From Hyparrhenia diplandra (taxonomy: Eukaryota > Streptophyta > Magnoliopsida > Poales > Poaceae): 64,000 bases of DNA. The notes below the pieces were generated by a model that worked only from the letters and a program-made list of their open reading frames with translations, searched no databases and was not told the origin of the DNA. How positions within the stretch are numbered: position 1 is the stretch's first letter; each line of letters begins with the position of its first letter. Shown here piece after piece: positions 1-13,066 of this stretch. The translations under genes were made by a program, and so were the position numbers. The DNA lies in NCBI GenBank assembly GCA_015847255.1, contig JADLZK010012349.1, positions 1 to 64,000 of the forward strand, in the 5' to 3' direction.

Positions 1-1299
1 CCGTTGTAGTACTAAATTAAATAGCAATGCTAAACACTGATGACTTCAAATTGTCGTCATCTATATTTTTTTTAAAAATGAATTTTACGAGGAACATCTC
101 AAAATAGTTAGAGACTGTTAAAAACAAGCATCTGTCGTCGTGTTCACCAGTGGCTACCGCTGCACAACATGATAGGGAAGACTCACCCACCTCTCTCGTC
201 TTTTTCTTTTCCCCTCCACTTTTTTCTTGTTCTTCCTCCTCTCCCCGGCCAGTCCATGCAAAAGTCAGGCCCTTGACGAAAAAAAAGTTTTACATACATG
301 ACTCTTTGATTCAAAAGCAGCAACGATCGATATTAGCCGGACTTACTCCCTATATTCCTAGCAACAAAAAAGGGTTTGACTTTATGTGATACTTTGGGTA
401 CCACTTGAACTTTTGGTCGTTGCTCAGTCACTATATAGGAGGGAATTGAAGGACATGGGATAATGGCTAATATGATTTATAAGTGGGGGTGTTGATAAAG
501 GTCATCTAGGAGTAATTGTTAGCCGCAGCTAAGCATTAGCAAACTATAAGAGAATCTTAAAATTCACTTAGTAAATCAATGATTATGTCAAGTGAATAGC
601 GAGCTCAGTTTTTATCTTTCTCCAATAATTTTTAATAGTTCATTTCTTAAATCATGAGAACTACGGTACACTACTACATAATTGACTTTGTGTGTTAACC
701 CCCAAAAACTTAAATCCAAGGCGGGCACAAAATTCAATCAAAGAGATCCATATTATAAGTCAATTTGATTTATTTGATACATCTATTTTGCTATGTATCT
801 AGATATCAAAATATGTCCAGATATATAACAAAAGAGATAAAAACAAAAAAAAACAAATTGACTTATAATTTGGAATGGAGGAGTATTAATTTACAAAGTG
901 TACAATTTGTTAAATCCAGAGAATCGACAAACAAAAGAAGTCAAGAACACACATAATCCAACTTCAACACAAGTCATTGTCGGCCCACCCTAGCCACCAA
1001 GCCCAATAAGCAAGCTTTTCGCTCATCATCACAATGTGCCACAGCCTCGTGGCTGAATAGGCGAATATGCCGGCCGGTCAACCAACGTTCTCGCAGACGC
1101 CGATCGAGTGGTGGCGAGCCGACAAAGGCGATCAAAATTATCAGTTGTTCTTCCTACTATAGAAAATGTAATTAGTTTCACCGGATCCAGTAGTGTTAGG
1201 TGTGTGCCCCGATAATCATGATATTACCCGTGTTTGTTTGTAAACTCTATCCTAATGAAATACGCCAGTCGACGTAATCTAAAAAAAATGTGTTGTCCT
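1..1299. other. Intergenic, nothing recognised
   Basis: AT-rich DNA with only short chance open frames and no family motif, tRNA box or clear terminal repeat that I could recognise. It lies downstream of the 3' end of the minus-strand AHL gene, several kilobases away. Confidence 0.5.
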
Positions 1300-2110
1300 T
1301 TTAGTCTATAGACGGCTCTATCAGGAACCATCTCTAGAAAATGGTTTTGAGTTGGCCAGCTGCTAGAAATACATTTTTTAGAGCATTTTAAAAAGTTCAG
1401 CCACTTATAGGAATCATTTTATTTATAGAGGAGGATAAGCTTTCTAGTTGCTCGCAAAATGTTAAAGATGACTGGAATTCCATGTGTCTCTAGACATGGA
1501 TTTCTAGAGGTGTTTGGCAATTTGGTCCACCTCTAAAAATAGGCCAATATAGTAAAATCCATAATTTTTTTCAAATCAAGTCTGATTTTATCATATGTTT
1601 CTAAAATTTGAGATCCATTTTTTTTTTTTCTTGAATTTCTCAAACGACCATGGATGGGAGAAATGAACTAAACTAAAGTCACAGTACTTGATAAGATCAC
1701 AAACTCTTTAGTTCAATATTTTCATTTGAATTTGCTAGTCATAAATATTTTTACCATATTAACTAAATTGAATACAAAAGGATTGTATCACCCAGTTGGT
1801 CACAAGTTACTTTGGGGTGGAGTGGTAACGAAAGGAACATATTTTTTAAATGACGCCTGGGCACATATATATTTCAAACGAAAGGAATGTATGAAGGCTT
1901 GAGGTTCTAAGTTCAATCTTGCACAAAAATTGTGCAACTTATGATTGTCATATGACCAGGGGTTGCCTGGTGAGCTTCTTCTAGGGTTAAGTTTTCATTT
2001 GTTTTCATTTTTGGCCTATTTTATAGATTTTAAAAACAATCTCCAGAGGCAGCCGGGTGAATTTGGCTCACCTCTATAAATAGATTTCTAGGTGCAGTTG
2101 GATGGCATCA
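1300..2110. repeat. Degraded transposon-like repeat region
   Basis: Variants of a short palindromic unit built on TAGAGGTG / CACCTCTA recur here, for example around 1508-1545 and 2044-2085. The two stretches read similarly in direct orientation, each ending in CACCTCTA-A/T-AAATAG. Clustered short inverted motifs of this kind are typical of the subterminal regions of grass CACTA-type DNA transposons. I see no intact terminus and no transposase, so the class is inferred and the boundaries are approximate. Confidence 0.35.
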
Positions 2111-5100
2111 TTACAATAGCTCGAGTATTGTAGCAGTATCCGAAAATGCGGGTAGATCCAGGAGGAACTAGTACTGTTGTATGAGCTTTGTTGTTGTGTC
2201 ACGCATGGTTTCAAAATAGATAGACCTCAGTTGGAACAAGATTTTGAAATTAATATTACTGAATTTTTCAAATGATCACAATGAATGTAAGCATGCATTA
2301 TACTAAAGTTATAGCGCTCCAATAAGATCTAAAAAATTATATATAGTTGAAACTGTTTTTTTTTGAAGTATTTTAAATCCCAAATATATATATTCAATAT
2401 AGCTAGCTGTGACAATTCAGGGACAGGAGATACATATGCTTTGTGGATGAACTGTAGACCTACAATCATATTAGCAGTAAGCGTCACTGTCTACCTAATT
2501 GTAGGCACATGTCGTAGCACACTGTAAGCACTTGCTTTCACTAATCTAGCACAGCATTGCTTGTCCACTAGTAACTTGTAGGCACCGGACTGTGCACGCG
2601 CACATACATAGAACAACGGGATGACGATCTCGATTAGTTCCCAAAGTGATGAAGAACTGATGGGACAATTTCCTCAATTTTTTATGTCTTGTTGTTAACT
2701 TTTAGGTACGCTGTACCTAGAATCAAATAACAGTTGTTTGCATAACCCTTTTGACCAGATGAGGTTATCAGAATCTGTGTATCCAATTTTTGCATGCAGC
2801 TAATCTAAGCTAACAATTATGCAGCAGATACTAGCTAGACAAAGGCAAATTAAGTAGATGCGCATGAAATGACAAGGAAAAGGACAGATATCATAGTCAG
2901 TTGGAAATATTGTGTCGAGAATTGATGGATCGGAAACAAAGCTGGGAGCATATATATATATAATTCGATCAAATTCGAGACGATTTTTGTTCTATCCTCT
3001 GAGGAAGATCGATCTAGCGTAAATGAATGGGTCAAATTGAATTACTACTACTAGCACGCATGCAGTTCCCAAGGGCACAGGAAAGGCCAGCTCTTTGTAG
3101 TAACAAATCTGATCAGACACGCAAAAAAGAACGCCAAGGAATGAAGGACAGATGTCGGTCATGAAATGACATCAGTGAAGTGAAGAGAGAAAGAGAGCAG
3201 AGAGAGAACTGAGCACAGTGGTCAACTGGTCATATACCCCATTTGGGATAGGGCAAGATTTCAAAACGGTCATTTCATGGCTTCAAAAGAATCCGTCATA
3301 AAGACTTCCATCGATGCCTCTGGCAACCCATCATGTATTTGTACTTGTGTGAAGTGAGATGATAGTGCTCCTATATAATTAAGGGGTATAGATTAAAAGA
3401 TAGGCTGGCACACGTGATTCCACTAAAAATATCATACACACAAATGCTATATATATGATCAATCCAACAGCTACCGTGTGCAACATATATGTACATACAT
3501 ATATATTTTTTCATGGGCCCTAATAATGCCAATACATATTTATTAATCATTACACAGAAAGAACGGCACTTCACAAATCTCCTGAACTAGATGCACTAAC
3601 AGATTTCTGAGCCAGGATATATACTGTCTCATGTAGCAAGGAAGGTCAATTTGGAAACCCAGGAATTTGATGAAAACTGAACAATTCAAGGAGTGAAAAA
3701 CAACGGGGTCAAGGAGGAGCTTGAATTATGGTTTTTTTTCCCATGTGTTTTCTAATCTAACCCTTATTGTTTGTTTGTTTGTTTGACCCCCCACCCCAAC
3801 TACCAATTTTGAAGGGTAGGCTGTGTAAGTCAGGTGAATAGCTAAATTTATAGATGGAATTGTGGGACTATATATGTTCCTGGTTGCATTATTATTTCTT
3901 CTCTCTTGGATGATCATTTCCCGTGTATATATGATTTGTGCATAGCACTACTCTAGACGCGCTAACTAATTATGCTAGCTCTATATGTCAGTTTTGCAAT
4001 GCAGGAACTTCAAAACTCATGCAGCATTAGTAATCACCTACTGGTGGCAAGAAAATTCCCCAATTTTATCTTAAAACAAAAGAAATAAAACTCCCCAAAC
4101 TCTGGGTATATAAACTCTAAGTAGAACACCTACATACACATATTATTAGTGATCAGATTATTGTGTCTGTCCCCTGAGCTACAGTTTTGTTGAGAATAAT
4201 AATTACTTCAACAATTTGTTTTACTATATGTAATCTATGAAAAACTCAGATCATTTTGGTTTCTTAAGTTAATAATCTAGCTGTTGTACCCTACCTTTCT
4301 CTTTTCAGCAAGAAAAATTAAGCAATGGTCTCACCCAATCTAAGGAAATAAAAGATTGAGTTAACCAAACATAACATGTTTCTCTTCTTCTTGCATGTAC
4401 TTTGTTTTATTATTCGCTCAGCAGAATTTACTGGGATTCCCAAACTCTAAAAAAAACAACCGATCCCAGCTTCCTCCAATGATGTATCCAAGTTAACATG
4501 TAAATAAATATGCAAAAAGTTGAGAAAGAGTAAGGAGGCGAGGATACATAGCTTGTACTTTGCGCAATGCTTCTGAGAAACACGGTACTTGTAGAATTGC
4601 ACAAAGCTGGTAGCTACATAGAAACAGGAAAATTCTACACGCAAGAAAAATAAAGAAACAAAAGAAATGTCCAAGTATATATATGATGAGGAGTTATTTG
4701 GATCCTTTTCAAGAAAAAAACATGCAAACCTACTGATTTCAAACATCAATATATAAATAAAAGAGATGCAAGTATGAAACCAGCAAGCAACATGAACCAA
4801 TTTTGAATTTTTTGAAATATAGAAGAAGAAAAACAAAGGAACAAACAAACAAGATCAGCACCTGAGTTTGCCAAAAAAACAAAGAGGAGCGCAACCGTCA
4901 GACAGCACAACAAAGCTGTGGTTTCCCACCACCATATATAAGAATTTATGTAAACATTGTTATGATACTAAAGTAGCCTTGAACATTTGACTCTCCAGGA
5001 CATGCATAAACAAAAACAAATTTTGATCAATTTATGAGTGCATGTCCTCACAACACATAGTTCAAATTAACAGCGACACTGACTCAACTGATCAAGAATT

Positions 5101-5303
5101 AACACAATCAAGTACCATACAGGTTAACATAAAAAAACATCAGAGAGAGATCACAACAATGGCGGCACAAGCAGCAGAGAGAGAACAAGGGAATGAAGCA
5201 AGCGGAAGACAGACATAGAGAAAGAGATGCTACTTGGTGTTGTTGTACACGTAGTCCTCGCGTGCGTGCACTTTGCTGATAGATCGCTGCAGCATGGGAT
5301 CCG
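2111..5303. other. Intergenic and AHL 3' flank
   Basis: No protein family, RNA gene or bounded repeat was recognised. The last few hundred bases (about 5000-5303) probably hold the 3' UTR of the minus-strand AHL gene. A GTTT tetranucleotide run lies at about 3769-3786. The 133-codon open frame at 4447-4848 is low-complexity and looks like chance. Confidence 0.45.
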
Positions 5304-6176
5304 TCAAGAGAAGGGTGGCCTCCCCGACACCGCCGCCAGGGGCACCAGCCGGCCAGCCGGCGTGGCCGTCCATCGGCATTGGCGGCATCCCCATCGGCAG
5401 GTTGAAGAAGGGAGGCCGCCAGCGGCCGCTGCGGCCGCTGGGTCAAACGCCACACCGGGCTGCTGGTCGCCTCCCGTAGGCGGTGGAGGGGCCACCTCGT
5501 CGCCGTCCTCGAGGGGCAGCCTCTCGTAGGCGACGTTGCTGAACGACGCGGCCACGACGACGACGGGGCCCGCGGCGATGAGCGCACCGGCCACGCTACC
5601 ACCGACGACCTGCCCCTGGCCCCCGGCCAGGAACGCGGCGAGCTGGTGGCCCCGGCGGTGCCGGGGGCGGGAGGAAAGAGCCAGCGAGGGAGAGTATCTC
5701 GAACCTGCCGTGGAGCGTGGCGACGGCTGGCGAAGCTGGACCGGTCTGGGACGACTGCGGCTGGCGCAGCGTGACGTTGGCGACGGTCCCGGCCGCCGAG
5801 AGCACGCAGACGCCGCGCTGCCTGCGGCGCGCGTACGCGGTGAGCGCCTCGAAGACGTCGCAGCCGGCGGCGACTCGAGGATGTGCGCCCGTAGCGCGTT
5901 GGCGCTCTCCCTGGTGATGATCACGGGCGGCTTGGGCTTGTTCTTGGATCCCGGCGGGCGGCCACGCGGGCGGCGCGCGACGACCTCCCCGCCGCCGATG
6001 CCGGCGCCTCCGGCGGTGCTGGGCGTACCCCCACCGCCCGATCCCGGCGACAGCGAGTCCTGGCCATCGTCAGAGCCGGCGCCCGCGCCGCCGGCGTCTT
6101 CGTGGTGGAGGTGGAGTGGCGCCTGGTGGTGGTGCTGGTGAAGGTAGGAGCTGGTGCCCAAATCCAGGCCTGCCAT
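5304..6176 (-). CDS. AT-hook motif nuclear-localized protein (type I AHL), frame-broken
   Basis: This encodes a nuclear DNA-binding protein of the AHL family, which binds AT-rich DNA and acts in chromatin and growth regulation. From the ATG at 6176 the protein has a His-rich N-terminus and acidic/Gly-rich linker, then one AT-hook (RPRGRPPGSKNKPK, residues about 69-82), then a PPC/DUF296 domain. The domain starts IITRESANALRAHILE and later reads AGGQGQVVGGSVAGALIAAGPV. The tail GRPPFS fits the usual AHL ending. One exon, about 290 residues, as expected for the intronless type-I clade. The frame breaks near 5874 (a doubled C in plus-strand context lost), near 5641-5652 (two bases lost), near 5411 (one base lost) and near 5323 (one base gained), so the central PPC lies in a second frame. 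Net change is a multiple of three, so one long open frame joins both ends. Pseudogene or assembly error; I favour the latter. Confidence 0.85.
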   Translation of the reverse strand: MAGLDLGTSSYLHQHHHQAPLHLHHEDAGGAGAGSDDGQDSLSPGSGGGGTPSTAGGAGIGGGEVVARRPRGRPPGSKNKPKPPVIITRESANALRAHILESPPAATSSRRSPRTRAAGSAASACSRRPGPSPTSRCASRSRPRPVQLRQPSPRSTAGSRYSPSLALSSRPRHRRGHQLAAFLAGGQGQVVGGSVAGALIAAGPVVVVAASFSNVAYERLPLEDGDEVAPPPPTGGDQQPGVAFDPAAAAAAGGLPSSTCRWGCRQCRWTATPAGRLVPLAAVSGRPPFS

Positions 6177-7575
6177 CTTTCTAGGGTAGGAGAAGAGCTA
6201 ATTATAAGTCGAGTAAGCTGCAGGAGTATAGTAGCAAATAAGTCGCAAGAGTAAAAATAATGGCTACATAACAGTACCGATAATATTAATAATTGGCGGC
6301 GCGCGAGCGAGAGAAGAAGTGGTGGTGGTGATGATGAAAATAGTAGAGGGACGGCGAGCAAGGAGAAGGTGTGCTGAATTTCTTTAGGGTTTGTGTGGTG
6401 CTTGTTTTCTTGGAGGGGGAGTAAAGAATGGTTTCTGGGATGTGTGGGGGGAGACGAAAAGGGAGCTATAGCTCTCTCTGCTTGCTGTATGTTTCTTTTA
6501 ATCTCTCTCTCTGTCTCTTTTGTTAATTTATCGTGCTGCTTGCTTGCTGATGGTGGTGCTTATTGTTCATGTGGATCGGATTATATTTTGGGAGGGAAAG
6601 CAGCTTGCTGATGGATCGGAGTGGGACGGATCGGAGAGGAGAAAAAGGGCCGGCCAGAGATGGATGGATGGGAGATGCAGGACGAAGGAGGCCGGAGGTC
6701 GTCGATGCTGGACTGGAATGGCACCCAAAACCAATTGGGGCAAGAGAGAGAGACGACAGGGAGATCGAAGCTTGGAGGAAGGAGAGAGGAAGTGATGGAT
6801 GGATGGATGGCAATAGAAAAGAGAGGCGATCGAGAAAGGGATAGGTCAGTGCTGCTCATTGGAGTTGATGGAAGGAACAAATATAATACAGGAGCTAGAC
6901 AGGAGGGTGATGGGCATGATGCATGATCTGTGCCATGCAATGACATGTGGGGTCTACCCCTCTCTGGGGCCCATGTGTCTGTCACTCCAGAGTCACCGTC
7001 GAAGTGACGTATTTAGGAGCGTGCTTGCTTTAATTTCCTTGAGAGAGAAGGTTAGCGTTGATGCTTATGCACGCAAGTGGGAGGATTAGTTTATAGTATT
7101 AGTGGGGGCAAGTTGCTTGGGATTATCTATTATATATATTAGCCCTAGGCCAAAGAGACATTGGGTGTGTGTGTACATTGAGACAATTTTCGGTTTAAGT
7201 GGGGGGCATGTGGGCACTACTCAATGCCTTCACAGCACAGGTACAGGTACAGGTACAGGTACATGGGTGGCTTGAATGAATTATTCCAAAGTGTGCCACT
7301 CCTGAGCTAGAGTCCAGCTTGGAATATGGCTGGTCTCTGGTCTTGAGCTACTACCCCTCTCCATGATTTGGTGCCAATTAGAAGAGATCATTAGGTTAGG
7401 GGTTAGGGTTCCCTACATTCATAGGTCATATTCATATACATGCATTGCTGTTTTCTTGCTGGATATTAGTGGAGGATGAGGCCAAGCAAATAATACCATG
7501 CACTTTGACCAGCACAGTAGTAGATGTAGTAGCAGTGTGTGCCTGCATCACCCTATATATATATAGATCCATATA
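6177..7575. other. AHL 5' leader and upstream region
   Basis: This is the upstream side of the minus-strand AHL gene and probably holds its 5' UTR and promoter. It is rich in GGATGG/GA-type stretches at about 6610-6900 (CT-rich on the gene strand), common in grass leaders. I could not place a TATA box or start site with confidence. The overlapping open frames at 6523-6985 are low-complexity by-products. Confidence 0.4.
7237..7262. repeat. (ACAGGT)n microsatellite
   Basis: Just over four perfect tandem copies of the hexamer ACAGGT, about 1.1 kb upstream of the AHL start codon. Confidence 0.9.
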
Positions 7576-7833
7576 CTCCCTCCATATTGAAAAGGAAGTC
7601 GTTTTTGGAAAAGGCATGGTCAAACATTGGGAACATAAATGATTAATAACTTTTAAGTCGTTGAGTTTTGAAATGTGAAAATCATATCAATAGATTTGTC
7701 TTGAAAAATACTTTCATAAAAGTATACATATATAATTTTTTAATAAATATTTTAATAGAAAAGAGAAGTCAAAAGTTGCACTTTGGAGACCGTGTCGATG
7801 TCCTAAACGACTTCCTTTTCAATATGGAGGGAG
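7576..7833. mobile_element. Stowaway MITE with near-perfect terminal inverted repeats
   Basis: A 258-bp non-autonomous Tc1/mariner-type MITE. It begins CTCCCTCCATATTGAAAAGG and ends with the exact complement; the inverted repeat appears perfect for about 29 bp. It is flanked by TA on both sides (7574-7575 and 7834-7835), the expected target duplication. The interior is AT-rich and non-coding. A relative sits at 42633-42890. Confidence 0.93.
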
Positions 7834-8934
7834 TATATGATTATCTCTGCCGCCATTACTTTTTTTTTGCTTTGCATGCAGTTATTAGTGGAACATAAGT
7901 TAGCTAGAATGAATCTACATATGTATATGTCCCTCTTTAATTTGATTGAGCAAATTAATAGTAAAAGGCTAAAACTGGCCTAGTAGCTAGCTTGATAGGG
8001 CTTTTAGCACAGTATGAGTTTGCTATTTTCAATGGAAACATATATATATATATATATGTGTGGAGCTGATTTGTCCAATTAAATTTTGAACCATGAATAG
8101 TACTTCAATATATTAAACAAATCAGCTAGCCTCGACAGGACTGTTCTCATATATATAAGAAAGCTACTACGACTTAAAATTGTCAATATGTAGATGATGC
8201 GACAATGGAGTATTTCAATATATTAATCCTCTATAGCATGTAACTGGCCGTGCACAGGTACAAAGTATTAAAGAGCACGTTGCTACCCAGCTAAAAATAC
8301 ACCATGTTCAAACTGACTCTGTGTACAGCTAATTTAGGACTATATTTAACTGACACACGATCGACGAGCGACGAGATGAAGTCAAATTGTCGAAGAAGAA
8401 GAAGACAAACACTTTAAATCTTTAGCCACACAGATCGACTCTGCTGGCATACATAATTGGTAGTAGCAAATTAGTGGGGGTAGCATAACTTACTTAATTG
8501 CAATATAATGATCACGAAGTTCATGGAATAATGAGTTTATTTGGGATCTCCACAAAAATTTGACTGTTACCGGCTATAATCCAGAGCACATAAACAGTGA
8601 GGAGATGTGTTACGTGTATGTGAGTGCGGTGTCACAACAGCCTTTCAAATCGTCGCGCTAGCCCCAGCCCATAGTTGAGTTGTTGTTCAACTCATTTCCT
8701 GTTGTTTTGTTTGCTTGTTTTTTAGAAAAGGTTGTTGTTTGGTTTGCTACAATACAGGTGTGCGCCCTACATGAGGTTCGATTGATGATTCATGGAGAAT
8801 TGAAGCCGAAACCTTTAATTTCTCATTATTTGTTTCTTTAAAAAATATATGCTTAGTTGTCCGAAGCCAATTTTAGTTCAAAAAATTGTCTACTCGTGCA
8901 AGGGTATGTACGTACACTTGTTAGATTCCTATGT
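7834..8934. other. Intergenic, nothing recognised
   Basis: AT-rich sequence with a short (TA)n run near 8040-8056 and no recognisable gene or bounded repeat. Confidence 0.5.
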
Positions 8935-9106
8935 AGGACCTGTGTCGAGAGTTGGCGTCGATGGTGCTCGGCAAAGGACCTATGCTTTGTGAAAAATCCC
9001 CGTCAATCCTAAGCCGGGCACGGTTCTTGGCAAAGTCTTCACCGACGGCTACATGGGCTTTGCCAAGTGGTGCCAGCGCTCAGCAAAGGGCATGTTTCCT
9101 GTAGTG
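8935..9106 (-). mobile_element. CACTA (En/Spm) transposon terminus, fragment
   Basis: Read on the minus strand this starts at 9106 with CACTACAGGAAACATGCCC, a CACTA-superfamily terminus, followed by repeated GGCAAAG/CTTTGCC subterminal motifs (for example about 8971, 9029, 9057 and 9083). Such motifs bind the transposase in this superfamily. The partner end and any transposase are not visible here, so this is a terminal fragment or the end of a deletion derivative. Confidence 0.75.
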
Positions 9107-10139
9107 TATATATATTTTTTGAAAGGATGGCAAAATCTTTTCCACAAGTTTCCTTAATTAGAAGGATGTTTTTTGAGTACAAATCAGGCCAAGAAAAACC
9201 ACATATGTACATGTGAGTACAACCACCAAACAAACTCCGGAACCAAGACTTACCCACTTAAACTAAACCCTGCTTCTCACCAAGACAAGCTCCGGAACCA
9301 AGACAACCAGAAAAACTCAGCAGTGTCACAAAACACTAAACAAACACGCTCGAGTAAACATAATCAAGTAACTTTTTAAAGAGATGTTCTTCTAGTAATC
9401 TAGAAATTAAAGGAATTGATTATCCATCATAGATGCAGAGCTGTCGACAAAAAGCCTTATTTACTAATACCAAAGATATATTTAAATGGAGTTCTACTTC
9501 TAGAAGACAAATATATGTTTACACTACTTTATTTGTTGTCAATGTAAGACTTTGTCTGCACTTGATGGGTAGTGACGAATATTCAACAACTTGCTGCATC
9601 CTGTATTTCAGTCATGTTACTTGTCTCATATCCTTCGAATCAATGATAGGACTTCTACAGTGAAACTAAGTTTTTTTCAGCCAGGTAGGTCTTTGTTAAT
9701 ATCAACAGTATTTTACACCTACCGATAGAGAACCACTAGTGACCGAACTAACATTTTTTTTTTCAAAGAAGGCTACTTTTGATAAAAGCAAATCCACAAT
9801 AGAGGGTGCTTGGATTGTGCCGCAGCAATATTTAACCTGCGTACTCTATTATATATAGTTAGCATTTGAATATTCAATTCACCTTGATCTGTTGCGCTTG
9901 GCTTAATTTAGAGCTTTCAATTATGATTAATCATGTGACTAATTTCTTTGAACAAAATTGTTCTCTAACAATTTAGGGGAAACAGGGAAAAAGTTCTAGA
10001 ACCTTATGGCAGAAAGATTTATATGGATACTATACATTTCTTTGTTTGATGTGCAACTGTTCTTATTTTTCTTTATATCAAAGGCCACATGTACGTTGAA
10101 CTACTGCATAACACCTTAACAATATTGGCCCATAAAACT
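9107..10139. other. Intergenic, nothing recognised
   Basis: No gene, RNA or clear repeat boundary seen. Short chance open frames only. Confidence 0.5.
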
Positions 10140-11040
10140 CACTACTACAGAAAACTTCTTGGACTCAGGCGCTTTTCATTTTTTGAGGCGGCAAGGCCAA
10201 CCGTCGCCATTGAAAGGTCACCATAAATCCAAATTAATGGAGGCGGTTGCTTTTGCCCGCCTCCATAAATCAATTAAAATAAATAAAAGGAATCTTGTAC
10301 GGGCCTTGATTTGGGCCGTACAGGCCGATCTGGGGCCTCGCACCACCGCCGGCGACCAAACCCTAGCGAGCACCGCCGGGAGGAGGGAGTTGGGCGGCCA
10401 TTGGTCCCACTAGCTGGATCTTTGTTGTTTTTTTTACCCGGTTCCGATCGTGCCCGCCTTCAATCCGTCACCGAGGGACGCCACCACCCTCGATCAACCT
10501 CGGAGGACACTCCCGCCATGGATCCGCGACGGTGGTGAGCGCCCGCCATGGATCCGGTGCCGGGAGTGCCACAAGCCTCCTCACTGGGTAGCACCCCGGA
10601 TCCACCGCCTTTCGCCTCCTTTACCACGGATCCAAATCTCATCGGTGCCACCACCGCCCCTAGGCGGCGCCGCCTCCGCCGCCGACCATGCCATGCTCCT
10701 AGCCATGCCACTTCCCCTCGGGGGACCGTGAGCACACCGGAGCGGGGAGAGGGTGGGAGGGAGGCGAGCGCACTAGATCAGTGGAGAGGGATGGAGGTAG
10801 GTAGGTAGGCGAGAACCATCCGAGAAGATAGCACCATGCGAGCAGAGCGGAGGGAGAGTGAGGGAGGGAGAGGGGAGCCGCTTTGCTGTGGGATAGGGGC
10901 CCAGAGGAGGAGGGCGCCGCTATCGATGGAGGGAGGAAGTCAGGTGTGAGATCGTGAGGTTGAGGGTGAGGAGAAACCGTAAGTCTGTATAGTTTAGAAC
11001 CGAACCAGTATAGTAGCAACTCTAAAGCTATCACTACTAG
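10140..11040 (+). mobile_element. CACTA-type terminus followed by GC-rich, gene-like sequence
   Basis: The segment opens with CACTACTACAGAAAACT at 10140, a second CACTA-type terminus unlike the one at 9106, followed by GAGGCGG/CCGCCTCC subterminal motifs to about 10265. From about 10300 to 10980 it turns GC-rich with phrases such as ACCAAACCCTAGCGAGC that resemble a grass gene leader, but no open frame there matches a family I know. This fits a CACTA element that captured host gene pieces. The right end is not identified; 11040 marks where the GC-rich part fades. Confidence 0.5.
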
Positions 11041-11217
11041 GTCTAGCCTTGAACTAACAATGATGTTATCCTTTCAGTAGGGTCAAGAACTTACAGTGAT
11101 AGGCAAGCTCCTCCTTGTTGATTGCCCAGGAATGATCCATTGATCTGTATTCGGGTATAAAGACACTTCTACTATATAATGATTATGGTTAAGCTAGGCA
11201 AAGGTAAAAGAGACCTA

Positions 11218-11456
11218 CTCTTCCGTCCCAAAATAAATGCAATTTTTGATTTTTAAAAACTATGTTTGACATTTCGTCTTATTCAAAAAAAATTTATGTA
11301 AATTATCAAACAAACAAAACATTATTATAATATCTTTAGTGATGTAATAAGTTATAATAAAAATGATAGTATTTATAATAAATAGTTGAATAAGACGAGA
11401 GGTCAAACACAATTTTTACGAATCAAAGAATTGCGTTTATTTTGGGACGGAGGGAG
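11218..11456. mobile_element. Stowaway MITE
   Basis: About 239 bp bounded by CTCTTCCGTCCCAAAATAAA and the complement of CTCCCTCCGTCCCAAAATAA, with TA on each side (11216-11217 and 11457-11458). Non-coding interior. This is the common grass Stowaway layout. Confidence 0.92.
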
Positions 11457-11509
11457 TAGATCTTACTACTAAATCTTTAATTGACTCACCACCACGAGAA
11501 CCAAAACAA

Positions 11510-12521
<1,012 letters not shown>

Positions 12522-12896
12522 ATAAATATATAAATACTCAATTAGAAAAGGGAGGCGCCGCCGCCGCCGCCCCGGGTTCGTCTCTCCCCACCTCTTGCTC
12601 ACCCCGCCCCTTCCCTCTCCCTACCTCGTCAAGCGGAGGGGCCGTCGACCGCGACTTCGCCGTCACCGGCCGGGCTGCTGCGAGCCATGTCTCGTCCGCC
12701 GATACGGCCTCGCTGGTGCCGGATTCGCACCTGGCGACTCCGGATCTCGGCACCGGCACCGCCGCTAGCTGCTCGAGCTGCCCGTGGTGGTGGCTGCGAG
12801 GTTGCGCGCCCCCAGCCGGCGCGGCCGCCGCCCACGCCCAAAGACGCCGCCGTCACCAGCCGGTGACGCCGAGGTCCCTCTTGTGGTGCCTTCCCG

Positions 12897-13066
12897 GTGC
12901 CGGGGTGCCTCGCGACACTTGCGGCCGGGTCATCGGACAACCGTAGCGTGTCCGCACGCACACCGCCTCGGTCGCCGCCAATGCGGGACACCCCTCCACC
13001 ACCGGTTGACGCCGAGGGCTTCACGCTCGTTCAGGCGTCGGCATCGCCATCGCCACCGTTGACACC
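12897..13066 (+). pseudogene. ORF1-like fragment upstream of the LTR insertion
   Basis: A short frame reading PPMRDTPPPPVDAEGFTLVQ just before the LTR. The phrase DAEGFTLVQ resembles linker motifs I associate with grass LINE ORF1 proteins, though this is a weak, memory-based match. The frame is cut by the LTR at 13067 and has no intact start or RNA-binding domain visible. Confidence 0.4.

Noticed and set aside
4447..4848. 133-codon open frame on the minus strand
   Set aside because: Low-complexity Phe/Tyr/Ser-rich translation, AT-rich DNA, no family motif; looks like chance.
5108..5602. 164-codon open frame across the AHL 3' part
   Set aside because: It is another frame of the AHL coding DNA, Arg/Ser-rich as expected from GC-rich shadows.
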